Notes: generated by a model not told the origin, from the letters alone. A stretch of 33,142 nucleotides of DNA from Clostridium tepidum (GCF_002008345.1 NZ_MRAE01000031.1:1-33142); one strand, 5' to 3'; positions 8,390 to 16,780 are shown, numbered from the stretch's first letter. Numbers and translations are program-made.

Positions 8390-8510
8390 ATAAGAATATT
8401 TAAGCTAACGCTCTAATGCCACATGCTGCAGAGCATATCTAAGTAAACGTCCTGTTTACTTTACGCTTAAATATTAGTTCACAAATAAAGTATTCTTATT
8501 ATTTTTCTAA
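8390..8510. repeat. hairpin element, copy 2 (shorter arms)
   Basis: A related copy of the element at 7879-8140, alignable over about 105 nt from TAAGCTAACGC (8401-8411) to ACAAATAAAGTATTCT. The base stem AATATTTAAGC (8395-8405) pairs with 8465-8475. The hairpin AAGTAAAC-GTCCT-GTTTACTT (8441-8461) differs from copy 1 at two pairs by compensatory changes (A-T to G-C, T-A to C-G) and keeps the loop. The long outer left arm of copy 1 is missing. Confidence 0.65.
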
Positions 8511-8554
8511 ATATCTATCAATAATAAATATAAAATATTGAATAAATTATAAGG

Positions 8555-8597
8555 GGTATTATTCATAGTATTTTGGATACATGAATAATACCTTTTA
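8555..8597 (+). terminator. rho-independent terminator
   Basis: Twelve-bp stem GGTATTATTCAT (8555-8566) with its complement at 8581-8592, followed by TTTT. The loop holds a further small GTAT/ATAC pairing. It may end transcripts from the aminotransferase genes or from the hairpin elements. Confidence 0.65.
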
Positions 8598-8902
8598 TAG
8601 TTTATTCATATATGTGTAAAGCTTTAAGAAATTAATATAATATAAAAAATTATTGTATTTCATTTGTTTTTATATAATTTAACTATATGTTTTATCATAA
8701 ATTTGTTATTTATTATGTTTTTGTATATTTTTAAATGTTATATACTACATTATTGAAGATAAATTTGTTAAAAATTTTTAATATGTGGTAACAAAATGAA
8801 TAATATGAGAATGTTGAAAAAATTTTATAATGCATATATAATTGAATATGAATATCAATTGATAAAATAAAATGAGAGAGATATTCATAATGAAAAAAGT
8901 TA

Positions 8903-9958
8903 ATGAAAATAGCAACTATTATTTTATTTAAATGCATCAGGTAATAAGACTTACACAGCAGCGGAAGACCATTATCAAGTAATTGGGATAGAGCTTGTGA
9001 ACTTTATGCTTATATAGTAGGAGGAACAGTAGATTATGGAGAAGCTCATTCAAAAAAGTTTAAACATAATAGATATGGGAGAACTTATCCGGGAATATAT
9101 AAAAATATAAGCAACGAAAATAAAATACATTTAATAGGACATAGCACGGGTGGACAAACTATACGTACACTTACACAACTATTAAGTGAAGGCAGTGAGG
9201 AAGAAATAAATTGTGGACAAGAAAATATTTCACCATTATTTTAAGGGGGAAAACATTGGATTCACAGTGTTACTACCATATCAACACCTAATGATGGCAC
9301 AACTTTATCAGATTTAACACCAGGAAAAGATTTGTTAAGTTATGCACTTGGTGTATTAGGTACGGTAACTGATAAGAATAATTTATTCAGCTCAATATAT
9401 GATCTAAAATTAGATCAATGGGGGTTAAACAAGAAACCAGGAGAAGCTCAACTTGATTATATTAATAGAGTTTTAAAAAATGGTATTTGGAGTAACACAA
9501 AAGATATAGCAACCTATGATTTATCTACAAAAGGTGCACAAGAATTGAATACATGGGTAAAGGCTCAACCAGATGTATATTATTTTTCTTGGATAACGCA
9601 AGCAACTAGAGAATATGCTCTAACAGGTAATTCAGTAGCACAAATCGGTCAAATGAATCCTATATTTTATATACCATCAAATTTAATAGGTAAATATTCA
9701 CGTAATGAAAAAGGTCTTCCTATTATAGATAGTAAATGGTTCCCAAATGCTGGTATTGTAAATTGCATTAGTCAAAATGGACCTAAATTAGGTCCTAATG
9801 ATATTATTGAGCAATATAACGGTAGAGCTAAAATAGGACAGTGGAATGTCATGCCTAGAATTATAAATACAGATCATATGGATATAGTGGGAATATTTGT
9901 CAATGTTAAAGATTGGTATATTGAGTATGCAAATATTTTAAGCCAATTACCAAAATAA
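8903..9958 (+). pseudogene. extracellular lipase, staphylococcal/Geobacillus type (broken)
   Basis: The translated pieces match triacylglycerol lipases of the family I.5/staphylococcal type: LNASG..TYTA, SSNWDRACELYAYIVGGTVDYG, the nucleophile motif GHSTGG, ISTPNDGT, and the C-terminal DHMDIVG with the catalytic His. Three lesions are seen. The N-terminal region, including most of the signal peptide and the oxyanion HGF segment, is missing: a short hydrophobic start (MKIATIILF, from 8903) runs straight into the interior of the domain. A frameshift lies at about 8963-8974. An in-frame TAA at 9242-9244 stands where relatives have Lys (AAA to TAA, one substitution). From 9245 to 9958 the frame is open. 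No other lipase gene is in the window. Confidence 0.88.
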
Positions 9959-10068
9959 GTATAGTTAATTGCCATAAAAATTATAACTAGAAATTGGAAA
10001 ATATGTTATAATTAATATAACTTTTGGAATATAATTATATAACAATATATAAAAAAGGTGTGAAATAT

Positions 10069-10413
10069 ATGACCAATGAGTTTATAGTAAGTTTATGGAT
10101 TTTTGGGTTAATTAGTTTATTTAATATTCCTTTAGGATTAACGATAAAAAAGAATAAGATGGTAGATATAGTATCGGGATATAATAGTAAAAGAGATGAC
10201 TCATCTATAGTAAGTAAACTATTAGGGGATAATCTAATATTAATGGGAGTTCTAGGCATTCTAATAACTTTAATATATTTTATAATAAAAGATATTGTTT
10301 CTGTGGAAAGTTACATAATAGTAATGGTCAGCATGACATTAGGAATATTGACAAATTATTATATCAGATGGTATAACTACAGAAAACATAATAAATTAAA
10401 ATCCTCCTGCTAA
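10069..10413 (+). CDS. small membrane protein, DUF3784-like
   Basis: 114 residues with three predicted membrane segments, about 6-24, 58-78 and 83-102. Between the first two lies a conserved-looking stretch VDIVSGYNSK, similar to the L-I-A-G-Y-N-T motif that I associate with DUF3784 proteins of Firmicutes; function unknown. The ATG at 10069 is chosen because AAAAGGTG precedes it at proper distance; an upstream in-frame ATG at 10024 has no binding site. A good terminator follows at 10471-10522. It has no obvious link to the lipase remnant upstream. Confidence 0.65.
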   Translation: MTNEFIVSLWIFGLISLFNIPLGLTIKKNKMVDIVSGYNSKRDDSSIVSKLLGDNLILMGVLGILITLIYFIIKDIVSVESYIIVMVSMTLGILTNYYIRWYNYRKHNKLKSSC

Positions 10414-10470
10414 ATATTTAGAACAAGTTAAGGAATATTGTTTATGATTATTGATAATATATTATTTTAA

Positions 10471-10522
10471 AAGAGGCTATTTCAAAATTAAAACTATTTT
10501 GAGATAGCCTCTTAATTTTTTT
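10471..10522 (+). terminator. rho-independent terminator
   Basis: Stem of 18 bp with one mismatch: 10471-10488 (AAGAGGCTATTTCAAAAT) and 10496-10513, loop of 7 nt, followed by a run of seven T (10516-10522). It ends the small membrane protein transcript. Confidence 0.9.
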
Positions 10523-10591
10523 ATTGCAGAATATATCATTATTTCAACAGTTTCTTTAAATGGCATGTCTTTTTATTTATCAAATAAAAGG

Positions 10592-10684
10592 CAGTCCTTT
10601 AATCATAAAGTATATCAACGATTTGGACAATATCGCAAAAGTTATTTTATATAGCACAGTTTTTCAATCATAAAGCATAGCAAC
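10592..10684. repeat. direct-repeat pair, 65-bp period
   Basis: Twenty-eight bases at 10592-10619 recur at 10657-10684 with five mismatches; the 37 bases between are unique. The second copy lies within an inverted repeat GCACAGTT/AACTGTGC (10654-10661 and 10682-10689) just past the end of the minus-strand exporter gene. Confidence 0.65.
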
Positions 10685-10706
10685 TGTGCCTGTGTGTGCT
10701 AATTTG

Positions 10707-11168
10707 TTAATTTTGAATTAGAATTTTTTTATATTTCTTTAGAAGGTTTAAAAAGTACACAAAAATAACAGATATTGCAACAATACCAGCTACAATGCCT
10801 ACAGTTATCATTATTGTTTCTAATCCTTTATGAATAAATACTTTCTTGTTTTTTTGAAGCATTGCCTCCATAGTATAATAAAGGGTTCCCCCAGGAAGAA
10901 GGGGAATAATTCCTGATATCATAAAAATATTTGTTGGTGCTTTTAATTTTCTTGCCATTAATTCAGACCAAAGGCATACTACCATTGATGCAATCATATT
11001 ACCTAAAAATATACTTCCTGTAATGTGGTATATAATAAGATAAATTGTCCAGGAAAGAAGTCCACCAAAAGTTGCAGCGGCTATATGTTTTTTATTTACA
11101 GAAAAAAATAGTGCAAACCCTAGAGTACCCACTCCTGCCATTAGAATTTGTATTATATTTTTCCACAT
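10707..11168 (-). CDS. threonine/serine exporter, small subunit (ThrE_2/DUF3815, YjjB-like)
   Basis: 153 residues, nearly all membrane segments (about 5-22, 28-48, 53-70, 80-98, 115-140). The conserved turn SGIIPLLPGGTLYYTM (about 84-99) is typical of the DUF3815 half of ThrE-like exporters. Family knowledge: the split form has one DUF1212 and one DUF3815 protein that together match full-length ThrE; exported substrates in known cases are threonine/serine or succinate. The start overlaps the stop of the upstream partner by one base (TAATG), with AGGAGGT inside the partner, so the two are translationally coupled. Confidence 0.85.
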   Translation of the reverse strand: MWKNIIQILMAGVGTLGFALFFSVNKKHIAAATFGGLLSWTIYLIIYHITGSIFLGNMIASMVVCLWSELMARKLKAPTNIFMISGIIPLLPGGTLYYTMEAMLQKNKKVFIHKGLETIMITVGIVAGIVAISVIFVYFLNLLKKYKKILIQN

Positions 11169-11932
11169 TAAAGTATACCTCCTAATAACATAATTGAACT
11201 TACAAAACCTATTGCGATTGAAAGGGCAATAATAATTGCTTCAATTAGTCTATATAATCCAGGCATTATATCCTGATAGAATATTTCTTTTACACCATTT
11301 ATTAAAACTAATGCGGGTATAAATATCATTATATCTCCAATCATAACTTTATCCACATTCACACAAAGTTGAAAATGGCCACATAATTGAGCAAGGCAGC
11401 CTGATAAAAAACAGGCAATTACTGTATAGATTGCCCGATTTAATTTGCGAATTTGAAAAAAATGATCCATGCCAAATATTACAATTCCAATAATTGAAGA
11501 TACAAGACCATCTAAGAATGTTCCACCAAAAAATACAGCAAATCCACCGGCGGCTAGAATATATCCTACACACTTTTTAATATTATTTTCTTTACGCAAT
11601 TTATTATTATCCAATGCAGAACCTATTTCAGAAATTGGAGGGACTTTACTGCATATTTCTCTAGCCATAGCATTTAAGGCCTCTAACTGACCTAAATCCG
11701 TTGCTGTAGAATTAATTCTAACGGACTGAGTATAATGTCTTTCTTCACTATCTTTCATTGTCATAACAATCAAAGTTGTAATGGCATATACATTACAGAC
11801 CTTAATATCATATGCATTACAGATACGTATAATTGTATCTTCTACACGACGGACTTCAGCTCCACACATTATCATGCGTCGTCCAATTTCTAATATGTAT
11901 TCTAGGAATTTATCATACTCTGCCTGCATCAT
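11168..11932 (-). CDS. threonine/serine exporter, large subunit (ThrE/DUF1212, YjjP-like)
   Basis: 254 residues. The N-terminal cytoplasmic half shows the DUF1212 pattern (EIGRRMIMCGAEVRRVEDTI), followed by four to five membrane segments from about residue 115 on. It is the partner of the DUF3815 protein encoded directly downstream. The start at 11932 is chosen because GGAGAG lies seven bases before it; an ATG at 11947 would place that site inside the coding region. The neighbouring genes do not reveal the substrate, so amino-acid export is inferred from the family only. Confidence 0.85.
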   Translation of the reverse strand: MMQAEYDKFLEYILEIGRRMIMCGAEVRRVEDTIIRICNAYDIKVCNVYAITTLIVMTMKDSEERHYTQSVRINSTATDLGQLEALNAMAREICSKVPPISEIGSALDNNKLRKENNIKKCVGYILAAGGFAVFFGGTFLDGLVSSIIGIVIFGMDHFFQIRKLNRAIYTVIACFLSGCLAQLCGHFQLCVNVDKVMIGDIMIFIPALVLINGVKEIFYQDIMPGLYRLIEAIIIALSIAIGFVSSIMLLGGIL

Positions 11933-12795
11933 AAATAATCTCTCCATTAAAAATTAATTTTTACTACTATATTTTTTTATATAAATAAATGTTTATTATA
12001 AAACAAATTTAGACACATACAATTATATAATTATTTTTTATTTTATACTACAATTTTTATAATTTTTTATATTTGAATTTTTATACAAAAAAACTATAAA
12101 TTTATTCTATAGAAAGAATCATTCAAAACAAATTTTTTAAGTTTCACTGTAATTTTCCCTTGTCCACTTGAAGCTGTTGTAGTAGCAAATAACAAGTTTT
12201 TAATATAAACTATTTAAATTTGTATTAAATTCGTATAATGTTGTAGTAGCAAATAATAAGTTTTTTAACCTTTACCACAATTTTTGTTCATTAAGATTTA
12301 TTTGGTCTTACATCTTTATTTATATGATTCACTTAAAAAAACAAAAATGTCAGTGATTTTATATTTTAATTGGGAAGTTATAAATATTTTCTACTTTTTT
12401 CATTATAATAATTACAAATAAGTATATGGTAGCAAAAACTAAATTTTCTGCTACCCAATCTTATGATAATTATAAATCAGATAAATAATTATACATTTTT
12501 AAATAATATTTTTATATAAAATTAATAGTATAGGGAGTGCTTTTTATACTGTACAATAGGGAAAAAATTTTATTTCTAAATACATATTTATTATATATAA
12601 GATACATAGATTTAAATTAAAAATTTGTAGGGGTATTGTACTAAGAATAAATTTTATAATATATTGGTGTTTATTTTTAAAATTATATATTCAATATAAT
12701 TAGTTTTATGAACATATTAATAAGCATGAACATAATATGAAAGTATATTCAGTAAAAAATATAGAAAGAATATTTATAAAAAGTTGGTGTTATTT
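11933..12795. other. AT-rich intergenic region, no gene
   Basis: About 860 bp without a supported reading frame. It contains the repeat pair 12175-12265, a hairpin GGTAGC...GCTACC at 12428-12455, and a weak 58-bp-period repeat (about 12403-12422 and 12461-12480). The sequence AGTAGCAA or GGTAGCAA recurs at 12182, 12246 and 12428. Promoters for the divergent exporter operon and the small-protein genes must lie here, but none is clear. Confidence 0.5.
12175..12265. repeat. direct-repeat pair, 64-bp period
   Basis: Twenty-seven bases at 12175-12201 recur at 12239-12265 with one mismatch, flanking a unique 37-nt stretch. Geometry equals one CRISPR repeat-spacer-repeat unit, but there is no third repeat, no cas gene and no obvious leader. 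Similar pairs with different repeat sequences occur across the window. Confidence 0.8.
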
Positions 12796-12999
12796 ATGTG
12801 GTATTGTAAAGAATTTATATTATTATTAGTGTTATCAATATTATTAACATTAATATTTGTAACATTAATATTTATATCAAGATATGCCAACAAAAAACCA
12901 TATAATTACAAACTTACAATAGATTGTATGGATAAAGACAGTAAAGAATGTACTAAAGTTAATTTATATGCTAAAAATTTATATTTAAATGCGCACTAA
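12796..12999 (+). CDS. small single-pass membrane protein of unknown function
   Basis: 67 residues, not recognised. One hydrophobic segment at about 7-28 is followed by a short polar tail. The tail ends with CTKVNLYAKNLYL (52-64), which resembles CGNINIFTKNVYL at 40-52 of the protein encoded next door: six of thirteen residues are identical and most others are conservative. The ATG at 12796 follows TTGGTG; earlier TTG and GTG codons would sit inside that site. The 36-bp gap to the next gene suggests one operon. The topology suggests an extracytoplasmic or cytoplasmic tail; direction is not decided. Confidence 0.6.
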   Translation: MWYCKEFILLLVLSILLTLIFVTLIFISRYANKKPYNYKLTIDCMDKDSKECTKVNLYAKNLYLNAH

Positions 13000-13035
13000 T
13001 TTAACATAAACATAAAAAAAAGAGGTGAACAGTTA

Positions 13036-13221
13036 ATGGAAAAAAATAATGTAGATATGGAAGATTTAATGAAGATGAAAGAATTAGTAGATATGCAAAA
13101 ATGTGAGAAGGATAATGAGAAAAAGTGTGATAAACAGGATAAAAACTCACAGTGTGGTAACATTAATATATTTACTAAAAATGTTTATCTATCTATAAAC
13201 TGTAATGGTGCTAAGTGGTAA
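13036..13221 (+). CDS. small cysteine-containing protein of unknown function
   Basis: 61 residues, not recognised. A strong GAGGTG site at 13022-13027 precedes the ATG, which supports real translation. The N-terminal two thirds are highly charged (Lys, Asp, Glu) with four cysteines (C23, C31, C40, C46). The segment CGNINIFTKNVYL (40-52) matches the tail of the upstream small membrane protein. It has no membrane segment. A strong terminator follows within 25 bp. Possible explanations include a paired small-protein system or a peptide with its partner, but nothing in the sequence settles this. Confidence 0.6.
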   Translation: MEKNNVDMEDLMKMKELVDMQKCEKDNEKKCDKQDKNSQCGNINIFTKNVYLSINCNGAKW

Positions 13222-13241
13222 CATGATCATATTTCTAAATT

Positions 13242-13290
13242 AAATACTCTGAGGTAGTTCTAATTAGAACTACCTCAGAGTATTTATAGA
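13242..13290 (+). terminator. terminator-like perfect palindrome
   Basis: A perfect 20-bp inverted repeat, 13242-13261 and 13266-13285, loop AATT. It ends the small-protein operon and could also act for the convergent MerR gene. Its right arm runs into the 26-bp tandem repeat. Confidence 0.75.
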
Positions 13291-13350
13291 GTTTTTATAA
13301 TAAGAGTATTTATAGAGTTTTTATAATAAGAGTATTTATAGAGTTTTTAA
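13277..13350. repeat. 26-bp tandem repeat, about three copies
   Basis: The unit AGAGTATTTATAGAGTTTTT plus ATAATA starts at 13277, 13303 and 13329; the first two copies are identical and the third changes at its end. The first copy includes the last nine bases of the terminator's right arm, so the array appears to have grown out of the terminator. Confidence 0.85.
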
Positions 13351-13424
13351 TAATATAGGAAATTAAAAATAATAATTAGGTATATAGTAAATAAAACATT
13401 TTAGGTTTTATTATTTTTAATTTA

Positions 13425-14585
13425 TTACTTATTATTTTCAGAATAATATTTTAATGCTTCCCCAATAAATTGAGATGCACCACTTCCATATTTTTTATCA
13501 ATTATTTTTTTAAAAGTGGAATTGGATAGATAAAATTCGGTTATATATTCCCAATAGTTTTCTCCTGAATCTAATTTTAAAGAATCATTTTGTTTTTTTG
13601 TTTCATTTACAATTTCTTTAACAATTTGTTGAATTTCTGTTGAAGTAGGATCTTTACTTAAATCAGATGAAAGATCTTCATATAATCTTTCCAATTTAGG
13701 CTTTTTAGTTTCTGAACAATTTTTTAAGGCTTTTCCAATAAATTGAGATGCACCATTTCCATATTTTTTATCAATTTCTTTTATCCAATCAGGATATACT
13801 AAATAAATTTGAACCATATAGTACCAATAATAATCTCCATACTCACTTTTAAAAATTTTATAATCTTTTTTTGCTGTATATGATATTTCTTCAGCAATTT
13901 GCTTAATTTCTGTTGAAGTAGGATCTTTGCTTAAATCATCTACAAGGGCATTAAATAGTTCTTTTAATTTAGGATGTCTATCATAAAGACAGTCTTTTTT
14001 AAATTTATCATATTCCTCTCCTAAAGATAAAGAATTACTATTAAGATTTTTCTTTATAGCCTTAGCATATTTTTCAATGCTTCCAAATTGTTTGATAGCA
14101 TTTTTAGCAATTTTAGATTCATTAGCTCTGGCTTGTTCAATCATTTCATCAAATTTATCTATACTCCCCCAATTTTTAATAACGCTATCTTTATTTTCTT
14201 TTTTAAATTCTTCCAATACATTATAATATGCAGTCATATCAAATTCTTTAAAACTCATTGTATTTTCTCCTTTTAATGTTTTATTGATAAGTTTAATTAA
14301 ACGATTTAATCTATTACGTTTTAAAATAAGTAATTTCTTTTGATTTTCTAATGATTTCATTTTATCAAAATAGTCACTAGCCATAATCTCTTTAATTTCC
14401 TTTAAAGGAATATCGAGTTCTTTAAAAAATAAAATTTGTTGTAAGGTTTTAAGTGATTCATTGTCATATAGTCTATAACCTGCTTCAGTGATTTGGCTAG
14501 GTTTTAATAATCCTATTTCGTCATAGTAATGAAGTGTGCGCACACTTATTCCTGTTAAATCTGAAACTTGTTTCACTGTTCTCAT
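13425..14585 (-). CDS. MerR family regulator, TipA-like, with duplicated C-terminal unit
   Basis: 386 residues. Residues 3-70 are the MerR DNA-binding domain (TGISVRTLHYYDEIGLLKP), followed by the dimerisation helix. The remainder is TipAS-like, the all-helical ligand-binding domain known from TipAL and Mta. About 88 residues are present twice in tandem: about 204-292 and 296-383, sharing SKDPTSTEI, the DKKYG turn and GASQFIG. The DNA of the two copies is still very similar, so the duplication is fairly recent. The start is the second of two ATGs (14585), five bases after GAGGTG. A promoter with a 19-bp spacer and a central dyad lies upstream, as expected for an autoregulated MerR gene. Confidence 0.9.
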   Translation of the reverse strand: MRTVKQVSDLTGISVRTLHYYDEIGLLKPSQITEAGYRLYDNESLKTLQQILFFKELDIPLKEIKEIMASDYFDKMKSLENQKKLLILKRNRLNRLIKLINKTLKGENTMSFKEFDMTAYYNVLEEFKKENKDSVIKNWGSIDKFDEMIEQARANESKIAKNAIKQFGSIEKYAKAIKKNLNSNSLSLGEEYDKFKKDCLYDRHPKLKELFNALVDDLSKDPTSTEIKQIAEEISYTAKKDYKIFKSEYGDYYWYYMVQIYLVYPDWIKEIDKKYGNGASQFIGKALKNCSETKKPKLERLYEDLSSDLSKDPTSTEIQQIVKEIVNETKKQNDSLKLDSGENYWEYITEFYLSNSTFKKIIDKKYGSGASQFIGEALKYYSENNK

Positions 14586-14678
14586 CATGACACCTCAAAG
14601 TTTGATTTTAGAGCATTACTATTATTTAATACTCTGCTAGCAATGAGTTTTTATTAATATTATGTAAGCTCTACATAC

Positions 14679-14709
14679 ATATTGCACTATAACGTGGCGT
14701 TAGAGTCAA
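14679..14709 (-). promoter_or_regulatory. MerR-type promoter/operator with 19-bp spacer
   Basis: On the minus strand: -35 TTGACT (14704-14709), -10 CAATAT (14679-14684), spacer exactly 19 bp. The spacer region carries the dyad ACTcTAACG-CCA-CGTTAtAGT (14686-14706). Over-long spacers with a central dyad are the hallmark of promoters that MerR proteins untwist. The rest of the non-coding stretch 14586-14950 holds only a repeat pair. Confidence 0.75.
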
Positions 14710-14789
14710 CACTTTTAAAAAAATTTAATCTTAAAAATATTTAATATTGCTTAAGGTCTATAGGCAGGATAAAATTTTTATAAATGTGA

Positions 14790-14875
14790 ATTAAAATAAG
14801 AATGGTTTAGGCTAGTGGTATATGGTATAGTATTATAAGTGGAATGGATTAAAATAAGAATAGTTTAGGTTAGTG
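14790..14875. repeat. direct-repeat pair, 58-bp period
   Basis: Twenty-eight bases at 14790-14817 recur at 14848-14875 with two mismatches, separated by 30 unique bases. It resembles the 64-68-bp series but is shorter. It lies about 75 bp upstream of the membrane-anchored protein gene. Confidence 0.7.
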
Positions 14876-14950
14876 ATTTATTAATAACAAATTTTCAACA
14901 GATAAATGTAGAAAATTTTATATATTATTTTAAATTTTAGGGGGATTTTT

Positions 14951-16567
14951 ATGAAGAAAAAAATATACTCGAGTTTTATGGTGCTGTCTTTAATTGTTTC
15001 TGTGGCACTAATTTATTTTTTAATGCCAGTCTTTTCTTTGAAATTCAAATCTTTTTATATTGTTTTTATAATAATTGCACTACTTTTAAGTATTAATGTA
15101 GCTCTAAAAAAAGGGAAGGAAAGCTCTAAAATATATGCTATTCCCGTTGTATTAATAGGACTATTTATTATAATGTTTATAATTAGTTTACCTATATTTA
15201 GAGCTAATAGTTATAAAAAATTATTACCAACGCCTAAATATGAAGAGTTTTCAAAGAACATAACTCCAATTGATATAAAAGAAATTCCAACAGTAAATCA
15301 AAAATATGCAGAATTATTGGCAGATAAAAAACTGGGAGAAGAAACTTCTTTAGGTAGTAAGGTAGAACTAGGTACTTTAACACTACAAAATGTGAATGGT
15401 AAGCTTTTGTATGTGGCGCCTTTAGTACATTCTGATTTTATGAAATGGATTTTAAATGATAGTACACCAGGATATATAACAGTATCAGCAACAGATGATA
15501 AGGATGTAAAGTTAGTAACAAAATTAAATGGAAAAGATATAAAAATAAGATATCAACCAAAAGGTTTTTTAAATGATGATTTAAAAAGACATATATACTT
15601 AAAAGGAACAATAAATAAAGGGATAGGAGATTTAACATTTGAATTAGATGATAAGGGAAATCCATATTATACAGCTACTATATATGAAAACAAAGTGGGA
15701 ATATCAGGACAAAAGGCAGTAGGAACAGCTATAGTTAACCCAGAAACAGGAGAGATTAAAAAATATACTGTAGAAGATACTCCTAAATGGGTAGACAGAA
15801 TACAGCCACAATCTTTTGTAGAAAACAATTTGAAAAAATGGGGAAAATACATTAAAGGATTCTTTAATTTTTCAGGACAAGACAAGTTAAAAACCACAGA
15901 AGGAACAGGGGTAATATATAATAATGGTAAATGTTATTATTATACAGGGTTAACTTCTGTAGGTAAGGATGAATCAAGCATAGGTTTTGCTTTAATAGAT
16001 ACAAGAACTCAACAGACAAGAATATTTAAAATAGCAGGAGCTACAGAAACAGCTTCTATGAAATCTGCAGAGGGTAAAGTGCAAAATTTAGGATATACAT
16101 CTACTTTCCCTATATTAATAAATGTGGATAATATACCTACTTATTTTACAACTTTAAATGATAAAAATGATTTAACAAAAATGTTTGCTATGATTTCTGT
16201 AACAGACTACAATATCATAGGAACAGGAGAAAATATTACAGAATGTAAATCAAATTATATTAAAAATCTAGCAAGTAAAGGAAATTTAATAAACGTAGGC
16301 TCTACAGGAAAAGAGGAAAATGTAACAGATACTATAGAAAGAATAAATTCCTATGTGGTAGGAAATTCTACAATATACACATTTATATTAAAAAATCATA
16401 AAAATAAAATATTTAACGCTGGTGTATCCATATCTAATGAACTACCTATAACTAAAGAAGGGGACAAAGTTAATATAAGATATGTAGATACAAAACAAGA
16501 TACTATTAATATAACTAGCTTTGACAATATGGCATTTAAACAGTTGAATGTACAGAAGGATAAATAA
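14951..16567 (+). CDS. membrane-anchored protein of unknown function
   Basis: 538 residues, not recognised. Three hydrophobic segments at about 7-27, 33-49 and 62-83 anchor a large soluble domain of about 450 residues, rich in Lys, Thr, Asn and Gly and predicted to be mainly beta. It has two similar-looking stretches, around GKLLYVAPLVHSDFMKW (about 150-167) and GKCYYYTGLTSVGKDESS (about 327-344), both followed by a strand with ITVSATD or IGFALIDT, suggesting an internal repeat. A strong TAGGGGGA site precedes the ATG. The soluble part is probably outside the cell, by topology only. Its 3' end is followed by tandem copies of itself (16547-16690) and a degraded second copy of the terminal codons near 16706-16736. 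Confidence 0.75.
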   Translation: MKKKIYSSFMVLSLIVSVALIYFLMPVFSLKFKSFYIVFIIIALLLSINVALKKGKESSKIYAIPVVLIGLFIIMFIISLPIFRANSYKKLLPTPKYEEFSKNITPIDIKEIPTVNQKYAELLADKKLGEETSLGSKVELGTLTLQNVNGKLLYVAPLVHSDFMKWILNDSTPGYITVSATDDKDVKLVTKLNGKDIKIRYQPKGFLNDDLKRHIYLKGTINKGIGDLTFELDDKGNPYYTATIYENKVGISGQKAVGTAIVNPETGEIKKYTVEDTPKWVDRIQPQSFVENNLKKWGKYIKGFFNFSGQDKLKTTEGTGVIYNNGKCYYYTGLTSVGKDESSIGFALIDTRTQQTRIFKIAGATETASMKSAEGKVQNLGYTSTFPILINVDNIPTYFTTLNDKNDLTKMFAMISVTDYNIIGTGENITECKSNYIKNLASKGNLINVGSTGKEENVTDTIERINSYVVGNSTIYTFILKNHKNKIFNAGVSISNELPITKEGDKVNIRYVDTKQDTINITSFDNMAFKQLNVQKDK

Positions 16568-16690
16568 TTAAATTATAGATATTTAAAATTATATTTTTCT
16601 TTAGACAGTAAAATGTACAGAAGGATAAATAATTAAATTGCAGATATTTAAAATTATATTTTCCTTCAGATAGTGAAATGCACATAAGGA
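16547..16690. repeat. 65-bp tandem duplication at gene end
   Basis: A 65-bp unit covering the last codons and the stop of the preceding gene (16547-16611) is repeated at 16612-16676 with about seven differences, and a third partial copy starts at 16677. Farther on, 16706-16736 resembles coding positions 16514-16543 (ACTAGCTTTGA..AATAT), a decayed extra copy of the 3' end. Confidence 0.85.
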
Positions 16691-16780
16691 GAAGTATTAG
16701 CGTAACGAACTAGCTTTGATAATATAAGGTTTAAATAGCAAGGGAATAAATTAAAAGAATTTATAAAAACAAATTTTAAG

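Noticed and set aside
8731..8937. Minus-strand open frame in the region before the lipase remnant
   Set aside because: Low-complexity Ile/Phe/His/Tyr composition typical of AT-rich non-coding DNA and no binding site.
10654..10689. Terminator for the minus-strand exporter operon
   Set aside because: The inverted repeat GCACAGTT/AACTGTGC lacks a T run in the minus-strand direction; it is kept only as a remark under the repeat pair.
11469..11690. Open frame opposite the ThrE-like subunit gene on the plus strand
   Set aside because: Antisense to a confidently identified gene; composition is that of a shadow frame.
12175..12265. CRISPR array
   Set aside because: Only two repeats and one spacer, no cas genes and no leader; the same geometry with other repeat sequences occurs at many sites, so it is reported as a direct-repeat pair instead.
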